Positions 45,524 to 55,825 of a stretch of 64,000 bases of DNA are shown here, one piece after another. The stretch is from Cytophagaceae bacterium ABcell3 (GTDB lineage Bacteria > Bacteroidota > Bacteroidia > Cytophagales > Cytophagaceae). The notes under the pieces were generated by a model. The model was not told the origin of the DNA, searched no databases, and saw nothing but the letters and a program-made list of their open reading frames with translations. Numbering within the stretch: the first letter of the stretch is position 1; every line of letters starts with the position of its first letter. The position numbers were made by a program, and so were the translations under genes. Location of the stretch: NCBI GenBank assembly GCA_030913385.1, contig CP133159.1, positions 434,001 to 498,000 on the forward strand, read 5' to 3'.

Positions 45524-47455
45524 ATGAATGTTAAAGAAGGCTTATTGATTTTACTCTCGGGTTTTATGTTTTACCAAACTCAGGCTCAGGAGAAAAATGT
45601 TTACGAGGGTGCGTTTAAACATAATCAGGAAAATGGAAATGCTTCTTTTGAATACTTCCTCAATGATGAAGGAGAAAAAATAAAAGACGGGGATTTCCAA
45701 TGGACTTTAAAGTCGACCGGTGAACAGAATAAAAACCACATCTTAAAAAAAAGCCAAAGAGGAACCTATAATTATAATAAAAAAAGTGGGAAATGGGACT
45801 ATAAAGAAGAAAATCACTGGGTAACTATCAATGATGTCAAAGACATGAAAGTAAGCACTTCTTTAAAAAGTAGGGTCTCTAAACTACAGGCAGCTTATTT
45901 AGAAAATATCCCTCATGGGGAATGGGGTCTGAAAGTAGAGAGCTACAAGGATGGAAAAACCCAGACTGACCTGCTATCTGAAAACATCCTTTTCCGTCAA
46001 GGAAATATTACAGGCAACTTCTTGGTAAACGGCAAGGAAAATCCTAAAGTGGTAGGCTTTACCAACAAGGCTGGTGTCATGGATTCTGTTTGGACATTCA
46101 ACTACTATGACCGTGATGTGCCGGTAAAAGAAACTAGAAAATACCATAACGGAATCCTCCTTGAGGTATTGAAACAACATGCCATAGAAAAAGATACCTT
46201 AGACTTCCTTTTATATAATGATGCTATTGAGAAGCTCCAAGCACTTAAAGATAATCCTGATACTTCTTTTGGTATAAGTGGAATAACTTTTGAACTAGAG
46301 TTCAACGATGGATATGGTGCAGATTCAAAAGAGTTAATAGCTCAAGCGCAAGGAAATATATTGCTTGACTCTATTATTAAAGAGGTGATCAAATATGATG
46401 CTTCTTACTATATGGAAAATGGTTCATTTGTCAGGACTCCTATAAAAACCAGGAGATTTAAGTATTCCTTATCAGATATTCAGGAAAACAAAAAAAATGA
46501 AATAAGCGCATTATTTAAAAAACTCAACAAAATAACCGCACAACAACTAGAAAACGAAGCCCTTAATGATAACAGAGATAAGTCAGATTCTTTAGAAGTT
46601 ATCTATCAGTATTTTTCTTCATTAGGCTCGTCCCTGCCAAAACTGAATGATCTTATAGCATTTATCTCGTCTGACGAAGCTATTTATTACGCAGACCCTT
46701 ATCATCTGTATGTAAGCAACAAAGGGCTTTTTGCCAAACATGATTCTATAAGCCTCTCCGAAAGCAATGAGAATCCGCTCATTATCAACTATTCTAAAGC
46801 ATTAAATGACAGCTTATCTGTTTTCGAAAATGTTCATAGCATTTTAACATACCAGTTAAACTTGGTCAATAAATTTATAAAACAAATAGAACCATTAGTC
46901 CACAAGGTAAAAACGCAGGAAGAGTTCAGAAATATAAAAGCAAACATAGAGGCCAAAAAAGCTAAGGTGGACACGCTTTACAAAGGTTATACTCATGCTA
47001 TGGAAAATGAACATAACCTTGTCAGGGAGGTTCAGGTTAAGTTTTTATACAAAGGCCTAGAGGAAAAACTAAAGGCGATGGATAGTGACGGCACTTATCA
47101 ATCGTCTATCTTAAAGGGTGGAGAAATACTGCTTTACCTCAGGGAAATGAAAAACATATATGAGCCTTTATCTCTCATATATGATGAAATGGACAAAACC
47201 GATAAGCTTTATACAAATGAAAAAGGGAAAAGGGAAAAGAAGAAGCTTTATGAAGCTGCTGAGGTTTTATTCAAGCATTATGTCAACAAGCTACAGGAAG
47301 AAAGTGATTTCTACCTATTAAAAACACATGTGGGCAATTTTGAAAAACTGCAATACCGCATGCTGGAACTAAGGGAACAAAATACTAAATCACTAGAAAA
47401 GAGCTTAAAAAAGACAACAGACCCTGACGAAATTGCTAAACTTCTGAAGCTATAA
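45524..47455 (+). CDS. Exported protein with MORN-like hairpins and coiled coil
   Basis: A 643-aa protein. ATG 45524 is preferred to TTG 45518 because it directly begins the signal peptide MNVKEGLLILLSGFMFYQTQAQ. Residues ~25-230 are beta-hairpin units of the YwqK/MORN style (GAFKHNQENGNASFEYFL, RGTYNYNKKSGKWDY, IPHGEWGLKVESYKDGK, GNITGNFLVNGKENP, ETRKYHNGILLE). About 320-640 are charged, mostly helical and coiled-coil forming (KVKTQEEFRNIKANIEAKKAKVDTLYKG, LELREQNTKSLEKSLKK). There is no lipobox or sorting tail, so it is probably periplasmic. Function not recognised. The gene has its own promoter region in the direct repeat and ends at a shared terminator. Confidence 0.75.
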   Translation: MNVKEGLLILLSGFMFYQTQAQEKNVYEGAFKHNQENGNASFEYFLNDEGEKIKDGDFQWTLKSTGEQNKNHILKKSQRGTYNYNKKSGKWDYKEENHWVTINDVKDMKVSTSLKSRVSKLQAAYLENIPHGEWGLKVESYKDGKTQTDLLSENILFRQGNITGNFLVNGKENPKVVGFTNKAGVMDSVWTFNYYDRDVPVKETRKYHNGILLEVLKQHAIEKDTLDFLLYNDAIEKLQALKDNPDTSFGISGITFELEFNDGYGADSKELIAQAQGNILLDSIIKEVIKYDASYYMENGSFVRTPIKTRRFKYSLSDIQENKKNEISALFKKLNKITAQQLENEALNDNRDKSDSLEVIYQYFSSLGSSLPKLNDLIAFISSDEAIYYADPYHLYVSNKGLFAKHDSISLSESNENPLIINYSKALNDSLSVFENVHSILTYQLNLVNKFIKQIEPLVHKVKTQEEFRNIKANIEAKKAKVDTLYKGYTHAMENEHNLVREVQVKFLYKGLEEKLKAMDSDGTYQSSILKGGEILLYLREMKNIYEPLSLIYDEMDKTDKLYTNEKGKREKKKLYEAAEVLFKHYVNKLQEESDFYLLKTHVGNFEKLQYRMLELREQNTKSLEKSLKKTTDPDEIAKLLKL

Positions 47456-47462
47456 TCAAAAG

Positions 47463-47492
47463 AAAAGGCTGTCGAGTAGACAGCCTTTTTTT
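47463..47492. terminator. Bidirectional intrinsic terminator
   Basis: AAAAGGCTGTC (47463-47473) pairs with GACAGCC and a T-run (47479-47492) around the loop GAGTA. Read on the minus strand the same stem is followed by TTTTCTTTT. It lies between the convergent 45524 gene and ilvB and should end both transcripts. Confidence 0.9.
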
Positions 47493-47515
47493 AGTCTATT
47501 AAAAAATTTTATACC

Positions 47516-49240
47516 TTAACCCGCTTTTGCTTTCTTAGCAGCCGGATTTGAAGGATAGTATATCGTCTGTGACAGACTAGTATTTGGTGCTACCATCGGC
47601 AGTACACTTTCTTCTTTCAACACCCTTGCGTGAATTAGGAAAGGCTTTTTCACAGATTTAGCAAGTTTTATGGCTTCTTGCAACTCTTCGGTGGTATTAG
47701 CGCAAACTGCATCCACACCACAAGCCTTCGCCAACATGACAAAATCAGGATTCAGCAGCTCTACACCAGAGTAGTTTTTAGCATAAAACTGCTCCTGCCA
47801 CTGACGTACCATACCTAAATAAGCATTGTCTAGCAATAGAATCTTAACTGGCCACTGCTCCTGCACACAAGTGACAAGCTCCTGTATGTTCATCTGGAAA
47901 GAACCGTCACCGGTTACGCACCACACTTCTTTGTCGGGTACCCCAGCTTGCGCACCCATAGCTGCTGGAAGACCAAAGCCCATAGATCCTAGTCCACCAG
48001 AGGTCAAGAAATGATTAGGCTGTAAACGTGTGATATATTGTGCGGCCCACATCTGATGTTGTCCTACATCGGTAGTAATTACGGCATCATCAGATAGGTT
48101 TTGCTCAAGTACTTTTATAGCAGCCACTTCATTAAAAACAGATAGGTCTGCATTTAAAATAGGGAACTGCTCCTTCATATTGTTCAAATGACTGATCCAT
48201 TGAGCCCTGATACCACAGTTCTCCTCGGTACGTGTATCACCAATAGCTGGAATTACAGCTTTTAGGTCTGCATGAAGGAAAACTTCGGTCTTTACATTTT
48301 TACAGCACTCGCTGGCATCAATATCACAATGGATGATTTTGGCATTTGGAGCGAACTCATCAAGTTTACCGGTTATCCTATCATCAAAACGAATACCCCA
48401 GGCTATTAAAAGGTCTGCGTCCTGAACAGCTTCATTGGTGTATTTCATACCATGCATGCCGAGCCATTGATAGTACAAAGGATCGTCATGTTCCATAGCA
48501 CCTATTCCCAAAATGGTACTGATTACAGGAATGTTTTCCCTGTGGACAAAATCCCTCAACTCATTCCATGCTTCAGAAAGAAGCACACCATGCCCCGCTA
48601 TGATAAGTGGTTTTTTAGCCTCAGAAATAAGCTTTGAGGCTTTTTCTAAATCCTCAGCAGAAACATTATTGACAACCTTCTTCTGAGGTTTCACAAAATC
48701 CTTTTCCCAGTCCTCATCCAACTCCACAAAATTCCCTTGAACACTTCTTGGAATATCTATCAATACTGGCCCTGGTCTACCTTCCATACATACCCTATAG
48801 GCCTCTTTGAAGATATCAGCAGCATCCTCAAGCTTCGTTATAAGGTAGGTTTTTTTTGTAATAGGAATACATATACCCGTTATATCCGTTTCCTGAAAAG
48901 CATCTGAACCAATCAAATGGTACTGAACCTGACCGGTAATGGCCACCATTGGAACAGAGTCTGCATAAGCATCTGCAATACCTGTAACAAGGTTTGTAGC
49001 ACCCGGGCCTGAAGTTGCCAGACAAAAACCAGGTCTTCCGGTTACACGGGCATACCCGTTGGCAGCAAAAGCTGCACCTTGTTCATGACGTACCAATACA
49101 CTGTTAAGCTTACTGAATGCCAATGCATCATAGATTGGCAAAATAGCACCTCCCGGATAGGCAAACAGATCTTGCGCATCAAGAAGCTCAATGAGCTTTA
49201 CAATATATTCAGCACCTCTTAATTTTATTTTTGCTTTCAT
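47516..49240 (-). CDS. ilvB: Acetolactate synthase, large catalytic subunit
   Basis: A 574-aa protein, normal for IlvB/IlvI. It condenses two pyruvates, or pyruvate and 2-oxobutyrate, in valine/isoleucine synthesis, using ThDP, Mg and FAD. Visible motifs: YPGGAILPIYDAL, catalytic Glu in LVRHEQGAAF, GRPGFCLATSGPGATN, QVQYHLIGSDAFQETD, IPRSVQ, GLGSMGFGLPAAMGAQ and the ThDP motif GDGSFQMN...NAYLGMV. It is the last gene of the leu-ilv operon, 45 bases after ilvD, and is followed by the terminator at 47463. No ilvN (regulatory subunit) or ilvC follows, which is unusual. The regulatory subunit must be elsewhere or absent. The C-terminus has an unusual Ala/Lys-rich tail. Confidence 0.95.
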   Translation of the reverse strand: MKAKIKLRGAEYIVKLIELLDAQDLFAYPGGAILPIYDALAFSKLNSVLVRHEQGAAFAANGYARVTGRPGFCLATSGPGATNLVTGIADAYADSVPMVAITGQVQYHLIGSDAFQETDITGICIPITKKTYLITKLEDAADIFKEAYRVCMEGRPGPVLIDIPRSVQGNFVELDEDWEKDFVKPQKKVVNNVSAEDLEKASKLISEAKKPLIIAGHGVLLSEAWNELRDFVHRENIPVISTILGIGAMEHDDPLYYQWLGMHGMKYTNEAVQDADLLIAWGIRFDDRITGKLDEFAPNAKIIHCDIDASECCKNVKTEVFLHADLKAVIPAIGDTRTEENCGIRAQWISHLNNMKEQFPILNADLSVFNEVAAIKVLEQNLSDDAVITTDVGQHQMWAAQYITRLQPNHFLTSGGLGSMGFGLPAAMGAQAGVPDKEVWCVTGDGSFQMNIQELVTCVQEQWPVKILLLDNAYLGMVRQWQEQFYAKNYSGVELLNPDFVMLAKACGVDAVCANTTEELQEAIKLAKSVKKPFLIHARVLKEESVLPMVAPNTSLSQTIYYPSNPAAKKAKAG

Positions 49241-49285
49241 ATAGGATTCCGTAGGTTTATCTACACCCTTATTATTTAATGTTTC

Positions 49286-50965
49286 TTAACCGTCAGTTAC
49301 ACAACCTTCCGAAGCAGATGATACTGTGCGGAAATATTTATAAAGAACGCCACTTTTAACCCTGCATTCAGGCTGCTTCCATTCCTTTCTGCGTTTTTCA
49401 AGCTCAGCATCTTCTATCAACACATCAAGCGTATTATTTATTGCATCGATTTTAATGATGTCACCATCTTTTACAAGACCAATATTTCCTCCCTCCATTG
49501 CCTCTGGAGTAATATGACCCACAACAAAACCGTGGGTACCGCCAGAGAAACGTCCATCGGTGATCAAGGCTACTTTATCTCCAAGTCCTGCACCCATTAA
49601 CATAGAAGTAGGCTTCAACATTTCTGGCATACCAGGAGCTCCCTTTGGCCCTACATAACGGATCACAACGACATTGCCTGCTTTAACTTCCCCTTTTCCT
49701 ATACCAATATTCAAAGACTCTTCTGAATCATACACTTTGGCAGGGCCTTCAAATACCTCTCCTTCTTTACCGGTAATTTTTGCAACAGAACCTTCTTGAG
49801 CAATGTTCCCGTAAAGCATTTGCAAGTGCCCTCTCTTTTTGATAGGGTTCCTTAAATCCATGATTATTTCCTGCTCCGATGGAAGGTCTGAGGCTTCTGC
49901 AAGGTTTTCCGCCAATGTCTTACCTGTAACAGTCATACAGTCACCATGCAACAAGCCTTCTTTTAGCATCATTTTCATAATAGAAGGAAGGCCTCCAATA
50001 TTGTCCAAGTCCTCCATCATATATTTACCACTTGGCTTAAGGTCCGCCAATAAAGGAGTCTTGTCAGAAAGTTCTTGGAAGTCTTTGAGGGTAAACTTAA
50101 CATCAGCCGCTTTGGCAATAGCCAAGAAATGCAAAATCAAGTTTGTAGACCCACCCAGAAGCATAGCTACTCTTACAGCATTTGAAATAGATTTATAATT
50201 AATGATATCTTTAGGTTTGATATCATTTAGCAAAAGGTGCCTTACAGCCGCACCTGCTGCATGACATTCTTCACGTTTCTTATCACTGGTAGCTACGGCC
50301 GAAGAACTAAACGGCAAACTCATACCCATCGCTTCTATAGCAGATGCCATAGTATTGGCAGTATACATACCACCACATGCCCCTGCACCAGGGCAGGCGT
50401 TCATAATAACGCCTTTATAGTCTTCCTCGCTTATTTGTCCCGCATACTTTTTACCCAAAGCTTCAAATGCAGAAACGATATTAAGCTTTTCACCTTTATA
50501 ATTACCAGAACGTATAGAACCACCATAAACCATCAAACCTGGCCTGTTCAACCTGCACATGGCTATAATGGCACCAGGCATATTTTTGTCACAGCCCATT
50601 ATGGTTACCAAAGAATCATAGAAATGTGCACCTGAGATGGTTTCGATAGAGTCAGCAATAACTTCACGCGATACAAGAGAATATCTCATTCCGTCTGTAC
50701 CCATACTCATCCCGTCACTTACACCTATAGTATTGAATTGAAGCGGCTTAAGCCCTGCATCTTTAACGCCTTCTTTGACATAAACAGCCAATTGGTTAAG
50801 ATGCATATTACAGGTATTTCCTTCATACCCAGAGCTAGCAATACCCACTTGCGCTTTGTGCATATCCTCTTCAGTAAACCCAGCACCATACATCATAGCT
50901 TGAGATGCAGGCTGTGTGATATCCTCTGTAAGTCTGCAGCTTACTTTATTAATCTTATTTTCCAT
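49286..50965 (-). CDS. ilvD: Dihydroxy-acid dehydratase
   Basis: A 559-aa protein that dehydrates 2,3-dihydroxy-isovalerate and 2,3-dihydroxy-3-methylvalerate to the 2-oxo acids. It is an Fe-S enzyme. Conserved cysteines are seen in [23 protein letters not shown] and [16 protein letters not shown]. Other family blocks are [61 protein letters not shown] and the Lys-rich C-terminus. Full length, ATG 50965. It lies between leuB (gap 58 bases) and ilvB (gap 45 bases) on the same strand and is part of the attenuated operon. Confidence 0.95.
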   Translation of the reverse strand: MENKINKVSCRLTEDITQPASQAMMYGAGFTEEDMHKAQVGIASSGYEGNTCNMHLNQLAVYVKEGVKDAGLKPLQFNTIGVSDGMSMGTDGMRYSLVSREVIADSIETISGAHFYDSLVTIMGCDKNMPGAIIAMCRLNRPGLMVYGGSIRSGNYKGEKLNIVSAFEALGKKYAGQISEEDYKGVIMNACPGAGACGGMYTANTMASAIEAMGMSLPFSSSAVATSDKKREECHAAGAAVRHLLLNDIKPKDIINYKSISNAVRVAMLLGGSTNLILHFLAIAKAADVKFTLKDFQELSDKTPLLADLKPSGKYMMEDLDNIGGLPSIMKMMLKEGLLHGDCMTVTGKTLAENLAEASDLPSEQEIIMDLRNPIKKRGHLQMLYGNIAQEGSVAKITGKEGEVFEGPAKVYDSEESLNIGIGKGEVKAGNVVVIRYVGPKGAPGMPEMLKPTSMLMGAGLGDKVALITDGRFSGGTHGFVVGHITPEAMEGGNIGLVKDGDIIKIDAINNTLDVLIEDAELEKRRKEWKQPECRVKSGVLYKYFRTVSSASEGCVTDG

Positions 50966-51023
50966 GATCCAATAAAAAAAGAATGGCAGGAGTAAATTCC
51001 TGCCTATAATGAATTAATTGAGA

Positions 51024-52106
51024 TTATACTGAAAGGGTCTTCTTTTCTTTGATAAGGGTAGCGATTTTATCTCCAACCTCATCAGTGGTGTAGTATTTAT
51101 TTGGATTAATGTCTTTAGTAACAAATCCACCGTTTAGCGCCTCTTCAACTGCCGTACGGATAGAAGCCGCTTCGTCGATAAAGCCAAAAGAAGTATCAAG
51201 AAGCATAGCAGCAGAAAGAATCGCTCCTAACGGGTTCGCTATATTTAGTCCTGCAGCTTCTGGATAAGAACCGTGAATTGGCTCATATAGCGCGGTCTTA
51301 TCACCTACTGAGGCAGAAGGCAGCATTCCCAAAGAGCCTGTAATTACAGATGCTTCATCGGTAATGATATCGCCAAACATGTTTTCTGTAAGCACTACAT
51401 CAAAATATCCAGGGTTTTGGATAATCTTCATAGCTGCGTTATCTACAAACATAAAGTCCAGCTCGATCTCAGGATGATCTTTGGCATATTCTTTTACCGT
51501 TTCCCTCCATAAGCGAGAAGTAGCAAGAACATTTGCTTTGTCAACCAAAGTAACTTTTTTCCTTCTTTTATAAGCAGCGTCAAAAGCTAATTTGGTTACC
51601 CTAAGAATTTCTTCTTTAGAATACACACAAGAGTCAAAAGCAACATTTTTGTCTTCCGAACGACCTCTAGGCTGCCCGAAATATATCCCACCTGTCAATT
51701 CACGAAATACCAAAAAGTCAACACCATCTACCAAATCAGCACGTAGGGGAGAAGCATCAGCTAGAATCTTATAGGTATTGATAGGTCTTAAGTTAGCAAA
51801 TAAGTTAAGGCTTTTTCTCATTGCCAAAAGCCCTTGCTCTGGTCTAACTGGAGCATTAGGGTCATTGTCATACTTTGGATGGCCAATAGCCCCAAACAGA
51901 ATAGCATCCGAATCTTGGCAAACTTTAAAAGTTTCTTCAGGAAAAGGGTTTCCTGTAGCATCTATAGCAGTTGCACCTATTAAAGCTTCAGTATAGTTAA
52001 ACTTATGTCCGTATACTTCCTCAACTGCCTTTAATACTTTAATCGCCTGGTTGGTAACTTCAGGACCTATACCATCACCTTTAAGTACCGCAATATTCTT
52101 CTCCAT
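51024..52106 (-). CDS. leuB: 3-Isopropylmalate dehydrogenase
   Basis: A 360-aa protein that oxidatively decarboxylates 3-isopropylmalate to 2-oxo-4-methylvalerate with NAD. The beta-decarboxylating dehydrogenase signatures are present: LKGDGIGPEVTNQ, LRPINTYK, FRELTGGIYFGQPRG, VDKANVLATSRLWRE, DNAAMKIIQNPGYFDVVLTENMFGDIITDEAS, and EPIHGSYPEAAGLNIANPLGAILSAAMLL. The distinctive GGIYFG loop separates it from isocitrate dehydrogenase. It is 29 bases downstream of leuD and 58 bases upstream of ilvD. Confidence 0.96.
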   Translation of the reverse strand: MEKNIAVLKGDGIGPEVTNQAIKVLKAVEEVYGHKFNYTEALIGATAIDATGNPFPEETFKVCQDSDAILFGAIGHPKYDNDPNAPVRPEQGLLAMRKSLNLFANLRPINTYKILADASPLRADLVDGVDFLVFRELTGGIYFGQPRGRSEDKNVAFDSCVYSKEEILRVTKLAFDAAYKRRKKVTLVDKANVLATSRLWRETVKEYAKDHPEIELDFMFVDNAAMKIIQNPGYFDVVLTENMFGDIITDEASVITGSLGMLPSASVGDKTALYEPIHGSYPEAAGLNIANPLGAILSAAMLLDTSFGFIDEAASIRTAVEEALNGGFVTKDINPNKYYTTDEVGDKIATLIKEKKTLSV

Positions 52107-52135
52107 GGTTTGTAAATATTTAATATTAAAAAGAA

Positions 52136-52741
52136 TCAGGAAACGATTTTTAAATATTTGCTTCCTTTTTCATACTCCTCAATTTTATCCTTGATGCTTA
52201 GAAGATAATCAATATCATCATAGCCTTTCATCAGGCAGGTTTTTTTATATTCATTGATCTCGAAAGATTCTGAGTTGCCCGTTACCGTATTTTCAATTTT
52301 TTGGTTTTCAAGGTCAACTACAAGTTCCGCCGATGGGTCTTTCTCTACAGTTTTAAATATCTCATCTAAAAAAGCTTGAGAAACCTGCACAGGAAGCAGA
52401 CCATTATTCAATGCATTATTTTTGAAAATATCTGCAAAAAAACTAGAAACAACTACCTTAAAACCATAGTCATGTATGGCCCAAGCAGCATGTTCCCTAC
52501 TGGAACCACAACCAAAGTTTTTACCGCCTACAAGTATTTCACCTTTGTATTTAGGATCATTTAGTACGAAATCCTTTTTAGGCTGACCATTGTCGTCATA
52601 TCTCCAGTCCCTAAATAAGTTATCGCCGAAGCCTTCTCTAGTAGTCGCTTTAAGAAACCTTGCGGGAATAATTTGATCTGTATCTATATCGTCTATTGCT
52701 ACAGGAACAACAGTAGATTTTATTTTTATGAATTTATCCAT
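52136..52741 (-). CDS. leuD: 3-Isopropylmalate dehydratase, small subunit
   Basis: A 201-aa protein, the swivel domain of the LeuCD isomerase. Visible: [20 protein letters not shown] near the N-terminus, [32 protein letters not shown] (substrate loop), [25 protein letters not shown]. Length is normal. It follows leuC by only nine bases, so the two subunits are probably made in equal amounts, and it precedes leuB. Confidence 0.95.
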   Translation of the reverse strand: MDKFIKIKSTVVPVAIDDIDTDQIIPARFLKATTREGFGDNLFRDWRYDDNGQPKKDFVLNDPKYKGEILVGGKNFGCGSSREHAAWAIHDYGFKVVVSSFFADIFKNNALNNGLLPVQVSQAFLDEIFKTVEKDPSAELVVDLENQKIENTVTGNSESFEINEYKKTCLMKGYDDIDYLLSIKDKIEEYEKGSKYLKIVS

Positions 52742-52750
52742 TTGGCAATC

Positions 52751-54157
52751 TTAGTTAATGTCAAAAGCTCTGATATCTGATATCTTTCCTTTAATAGCGG
52801 TAGCTGCCGCAGTCAGTGGACTGGCAAGAAAAGTTCTAGCGCCTGGCCCTTGACGTCCTTCAAAGTTCCTGTTGGAAGTAGAAACACAATATTCGCCTTT
52901 TGGAACTTTGTCCTCATTCATACCCAAGCAGGCAGAACATCCAGGTTCACGAAGCTCAAAACCGGCTTCTGTAAAAATTTTGTCCAGCCCTTCCTTCTTG
53001 GCCTGTGCTTCCACTTGCTTTGATCCAGGAATAATAAGCGCATGAATATTATCGGCTTTCTTTTTACCCCTTACAAAATCTGCTACCTGTCTCAAGTCTT
53101 CAATCCTGGAGTTGGTACAACTTCCGATAAATACATAATTAACCTCCTTATCCAGCAACTGAGATCCTGGCTCCAGTCCCATGTAATCCAAAGATTTGCA
53201 AAAAGACGCTTTATTGCTTTCTTCTTTAATATCTTGCACATTAGGAACTTTCCCAGTGATTTTAATACCCATTCCAGGATTGGTACCGTAAGTAATCATT
53301 GGTTCTATATCATTGCCATCGAAGGTATACACCTTGTCAAATTCAGCGTCTTCATCCGAATATAGTGTTTTCCAGTATTCAACAGCTTGGTCAAAATCCT
53401 CTCCCTTAGGAGCAAACTCCCTTCCCTTGATGTACTCAAAAGTAGTCTCATCAGGAGCAATGAATCCACCACGTGCACCCATTTCAATGCTCATATTGCA
53501 AATGGTCATTCTGGCTTCCATAGAAAGTTCCTTAATAGCAGAACCTGTATATTCTACAAAATAACCATTACCGCCACTGGCAGAAATTTTAGAGATGATA
53601 TATAAGATGATATCTTTTGAAGTAACACCTTTAGCAAGAGAACCTGTGACCTCAATTTTCATGGTCTTAGGTCTGGATTGCATCAGGCATTGTGTCGCCA
53701 TTACTTGCTCAACTTCACTTGTTCCAATACCGAAAGCAATAGAGCCAAAAGCACCATGTGTAGATGTATGACTGTCACCACAAACGATGGTCATACCTGG
53801 AAGTGTCACACCGAGTTCTGGACCTATGACATGTACAATACCCTGATAAGGGTGACCAAGGCCATATAGTGTAACACCAAATTTCTCACAGTTTTCGGTC
53901 AATTTTTCAACCTGAAATCTGGATAGAGGCTCTTTTATAGGTAAATGTTGATCTTTAGTCGGAACATTATGATCCGCTGTTGCCAATATCCCGTTCTTCC
54001 TGAATACGGGGATACCCCTTTTTTCAAGACCGGCAAATGCCTGAGGGCTGGTTACCTCATGAATAAACTGTTTATCAATATAAAGGACGTCCGGGCCACC
54101 TTTGATTTTTGTTACAACGTGCTCGTCCCAGATTTTTTCAAATAATGTTTTACCCAC
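52751..54157 (-). CDS. leuC: 3-Isopropylmalate dehydratase, large subunit
   Basis: A 468-aa aconitase-family catalytic subunit that interconverts 2- and 3-isopropylmalate. Conserved blocks: [44 protein letters not shown]-like sequence (here [12 protein letters not shown]), the cysteines of the 4Fe-4S cluster in [13 protein letters not shown] and [13 protein letters not shown], and [16 protein letters not shown]. The start ATG at 54157 is the first in frame, 38 bases after the leuA stop. The gene pairs with leuD. Confidence 0.96.
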   Translation of the reverse strand: MGKTLFEKIWDEHVVTKIKGGPDVLYIDKQFIHEVTSPQAFAGLEKRGIPVFRKNGILATADHNVPTKDQHLPIKEPLSRFQVEKLTENCEKFGVTLYGLGHPYQGIVHVIGPELGVTLPGMTIVCGDSHTSTHGAFGSIAFGIGTSEVEQVMATQCLMQSRPKTMKIEVTGSLAKGVTSKDIILYIISKISASGGNGYFVEYTGSAIKELSMEARMTICNMSIEMGARGGFIAPDETTFEYIKGREFAPKGEDFDQAVEYWKTLYSDEDAEFDKVYTFDGNDIEPMITYGTNPGMGIKITGKVPNVQDIKEESNKASFCKSLDYMGLEPGSQLLDKEVNYVFIGSCTNSRIEDLRQVADFVRGKKKADNIHALIIPGSKQVEAQAKKEGLDKIFTEAGFELREPGCSACLGMNEDKVPKGEYCVSTSNRNFEGRQGPGARTFLASPLTAAATAIKGKISDIRAFDIN

Positions 54158-54195
54158 TTTTAATAGTCTTTAGAGAAATAAGAATAAGGGAGAAA

Positions 54196-55356
54196 TTATT
54201 TTATGAATTCAGCTTCATCGAGAAGCTTTTGCAAATCATCATCTTCTACCTGCTTTAGCTTATCTGCCAAATCGAGGAAATGCTTATACAGCACATCAAG
54301 CTCATCTTTAGTGACTTTATAGCCCAAGTTTTCTACTTTATGAAGCAAGGCAGCCCTTCCGCTCCTAGCGGTAAGTACAATAGAAGAGGCGTCTGCACCC
54401 ACATCAGCTGGATCTATGATTTCATAGTTTTCCCTGTGCTTCAAGAAGCCATCCTGATGTATACCTGAAGAATGCGCAAAAGCATTTTTACCCACTATGG
54501 CTTTGTTAGCTTGCACCGGCATACGCATAAGGCGTGATACCAATTGGCTGGTAGGATATAGTTTCTTAGTATTGATCTTGGTTTCAAGATTCAATGATGA
54601 CTGGTGGCATTTGATGATCATGGCTACCTCTTCCAGTGAGGTATTGCCTGCTCTTTCTCCAATTCCGTTGATGGTAGTTTCTACCTGACGGGCACCGTTT
54701 ACCAATCCGGCCACGGCATTGGCAGTAGCTACGCCCAAGTCATTGTGGCAATGTACAGATATAATGGCTTTGTCAATGTTTTTGACGTTGTCCATCAAAT
54801 ACTTTATTCTTTCACCGAATTGCCAAGGAAGCGTATACCCGGTAGTATCAGGAATATTGACCACAGTAGCACCCGCAGCAATCACAGCTTCAACCATTTG
54901 AGCCAAGAACTTGATATCGGCACGTCCTGCATCTTCACAGTAAAATTCAATATCTTCTATATGTTTCTTAGCGTATTTTACAGCAGCGACTCCCTGTTCC
55001 AGAATTTTTTCCCTGGTTGAGCGGAGCTTGTATTGGATGTGCATATCAGAGCTTCCGATACCTGTATGAATCCTCTTCCTTTTGGCATACTTCAGTGCCT
55101 CTACAGCACTATCAATATCCATTTCTTTAGCACGTGTTAGGGCACATATTACAGGTTCAGAAACAGCTTTGGAAATTTCAACCACCGAATTAAAGTCTCC
55201 AGGACTAGAAATCGGGAATCCTGCTTCAATTATATCAACCCCAAGCTCTTCTAAAGCTTTGGCTACTATAATTTTTTCTTCTGTATTCAACTGACACCCC
55301 GGCACCTGCTCTCCATCTCTTAGGGTTGTATCAAAGACATAAACTTTATCTGCCAT
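54196..55356 (-). CDS. leuA: 2-Isopropylmalate synthase, short form without regulatory domain
   Basis: A 386-aa member of the LeuA/CimA/NifV family. [19 protein letters not shown], the metal-binding [34 protein letters not shown] and HSSGIHQDG are all present, and the context (leuA-C-D-B) supports isopropylmalate synthase over citramalate synthase or homocitrate synthase. It ends shortly after the catalytic linker (~386 aa compared with ~510 aa for long LeuA), so the C-terminal leucine-binding allosteric domain is missing. Feedback inhibition by leucine is therefore not expected in the usual way. Control probably comes from the attenuator just upstream. First gene of the operon. Confidence 0.9.
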   Translation of the reverse strand: MADKVYVFDTTLRDGEQVPGCQLNTEEKIIVAKALEELGVDIIEAGFPISSPGDFNSVVEISKAVSEPVICALTRAKEMDIDSAVEALKYAKRKRIHTGIGSSDMHIQYKLRSTREKILEQGVAAVKYAKKHIEDIEFYCEDAGRADIKFLAQMVEAVIAAGATVVNIPDTTGYTLPWQFGERIKYLMDNVKNIDKAIISVHCHNDLGVATANAVAGLVNGARQVETTINGIGERAGNTSLEEVAMIIKCHQSSLNLETKINTKKLYPTSQLVSRLMRMPVQANKAIVGKNAFAHSSGIHQDGFLKHRENYEIIDPADVGADASSIVLTARSGRAALLHKVENLGYKVTKDELDVLYKHFLDLADKLKQVEDDDLQKLLDEAEFIK

Positions 55357-55401
55357 AAAAATTTAAAATTATGGGGTTTCCTTTTTATTCCTAGTTTTTA
55401 A

Positions 55402-55431
55402 CAAAAAACCATTCCCGCGAGTTGAGAATGG
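55402..55431 (-). terminator. Leader terminator (attenuator) ahead of leuA
   Basis: On the minus strand CCATTCTC...GGGAATGG (stem GAATGG/CCATTC at 55426-55431 and 55409-55414) is followed by TTTTTT (55408-55403). It lies ~45 bases ahead of the leuA start and ~12 bases after the leader peptide stop, the classic position for an attenuator. Confidence 0.75.
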
Positions 55432-55442
55432 CTGAATATATA

Positions 55443-55475
55443 TTATGTATAAATGACAACAGTCATGCACAGCAT
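55443..55475 (-). CDS. Putative branched-chain amino acid leader peptide
   Basis: A ten-codon ORF, ATG 55475 to TAA 55443, encoding MLCMTVVIYT. It has one Leu, two consecutive Val and one Ile codon, the products of the downstream operon. It lies inside an alternative stem, GATAACAG (near 55479-55486) with CTGTTGTC (55455-55462), just upstream of the terminator. This is the layout expected for ribosome-mediated attenuation. No ribosome binding site is evident, as is common in Bacteroidota. Confidence 0.5.
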   Translation of the reverse strand: MLCMTVVIYT

Positions 55476-55544
55476 GTTCTGTTATCAATGAGAAAAAATT
55501 CTGATAACCCGCCAGAGGGTCTATGCACAATCTCACCTTAAATA

Positions 55545-55552
55545 CAAATTTA
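55545..55552 (-). promoter_or_regulatory. Candidate -7 promoter box for the leu-ilv operon
   Basis: TAAATTTG on the minus strand matches the Bacteroidota -7 consensus TAnnTTTG. It is ~70 bases upstream of the leader peptide. A TTG that could serve as the -33 element is spaced rather far (about 28 bases), so the assignment is tentative. Confidence 0.4.
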
Positions 55553-55640
55553 AGGATTTATATTTAATAAGGGTTATTTACAAAAATTTTTTTTCCAAGT
55601 GCACCTGGTTGGTCTTTTTACTATGTACTTACATGCTTTA

Positions 55641-55808
55641 AACCTGGATTATGTATTAGATTTCGTTATGAGTGGCAAAAGAACAAAAAATCAGCGTATT
55701 TGGTTTGCAAAGCATAGTGGTTCTATGGTTAAAAACCAAATGCGAGCGAAGCGTCTGATTTGAAGTTATTTTGCCACGCAATAGAAAATCTAATGCATAT
55801 TTCAGGTT
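55641..55808. repeat. 168-bp imperfect palindrome between leuA and the BrkB gene
   Basis: The left half beginning AACCTGGATTATGTATTAG matches the reverse complement of the right half (AACCTGAAATATGCATTAG...), continuing through GTGGCAAAA and AAATCAG on the left and CTGATTT and TTTTGCCAC on the right. Further inside, CGTATTTGGTTT pairs with AAACCAAATGCG, and the centre CATAG-TGGTT-CTATG is another stem. About three quarters of the ~54 outer positions pair. It is non-coding and looks like a MITE or a long structured hairpin. Confidence 0.75.
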
Positions 55809-55825
55809 AAATCAAAACGTATGAT

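Noticed and set aside
54196-55356. LeuA truncated by a frameshift
   Set aside because: The gene ends cleanly and the short form (~386 aa) without the regulatory domain is common in this phylum; no lost C-terminal sequence was found between it and leuC.
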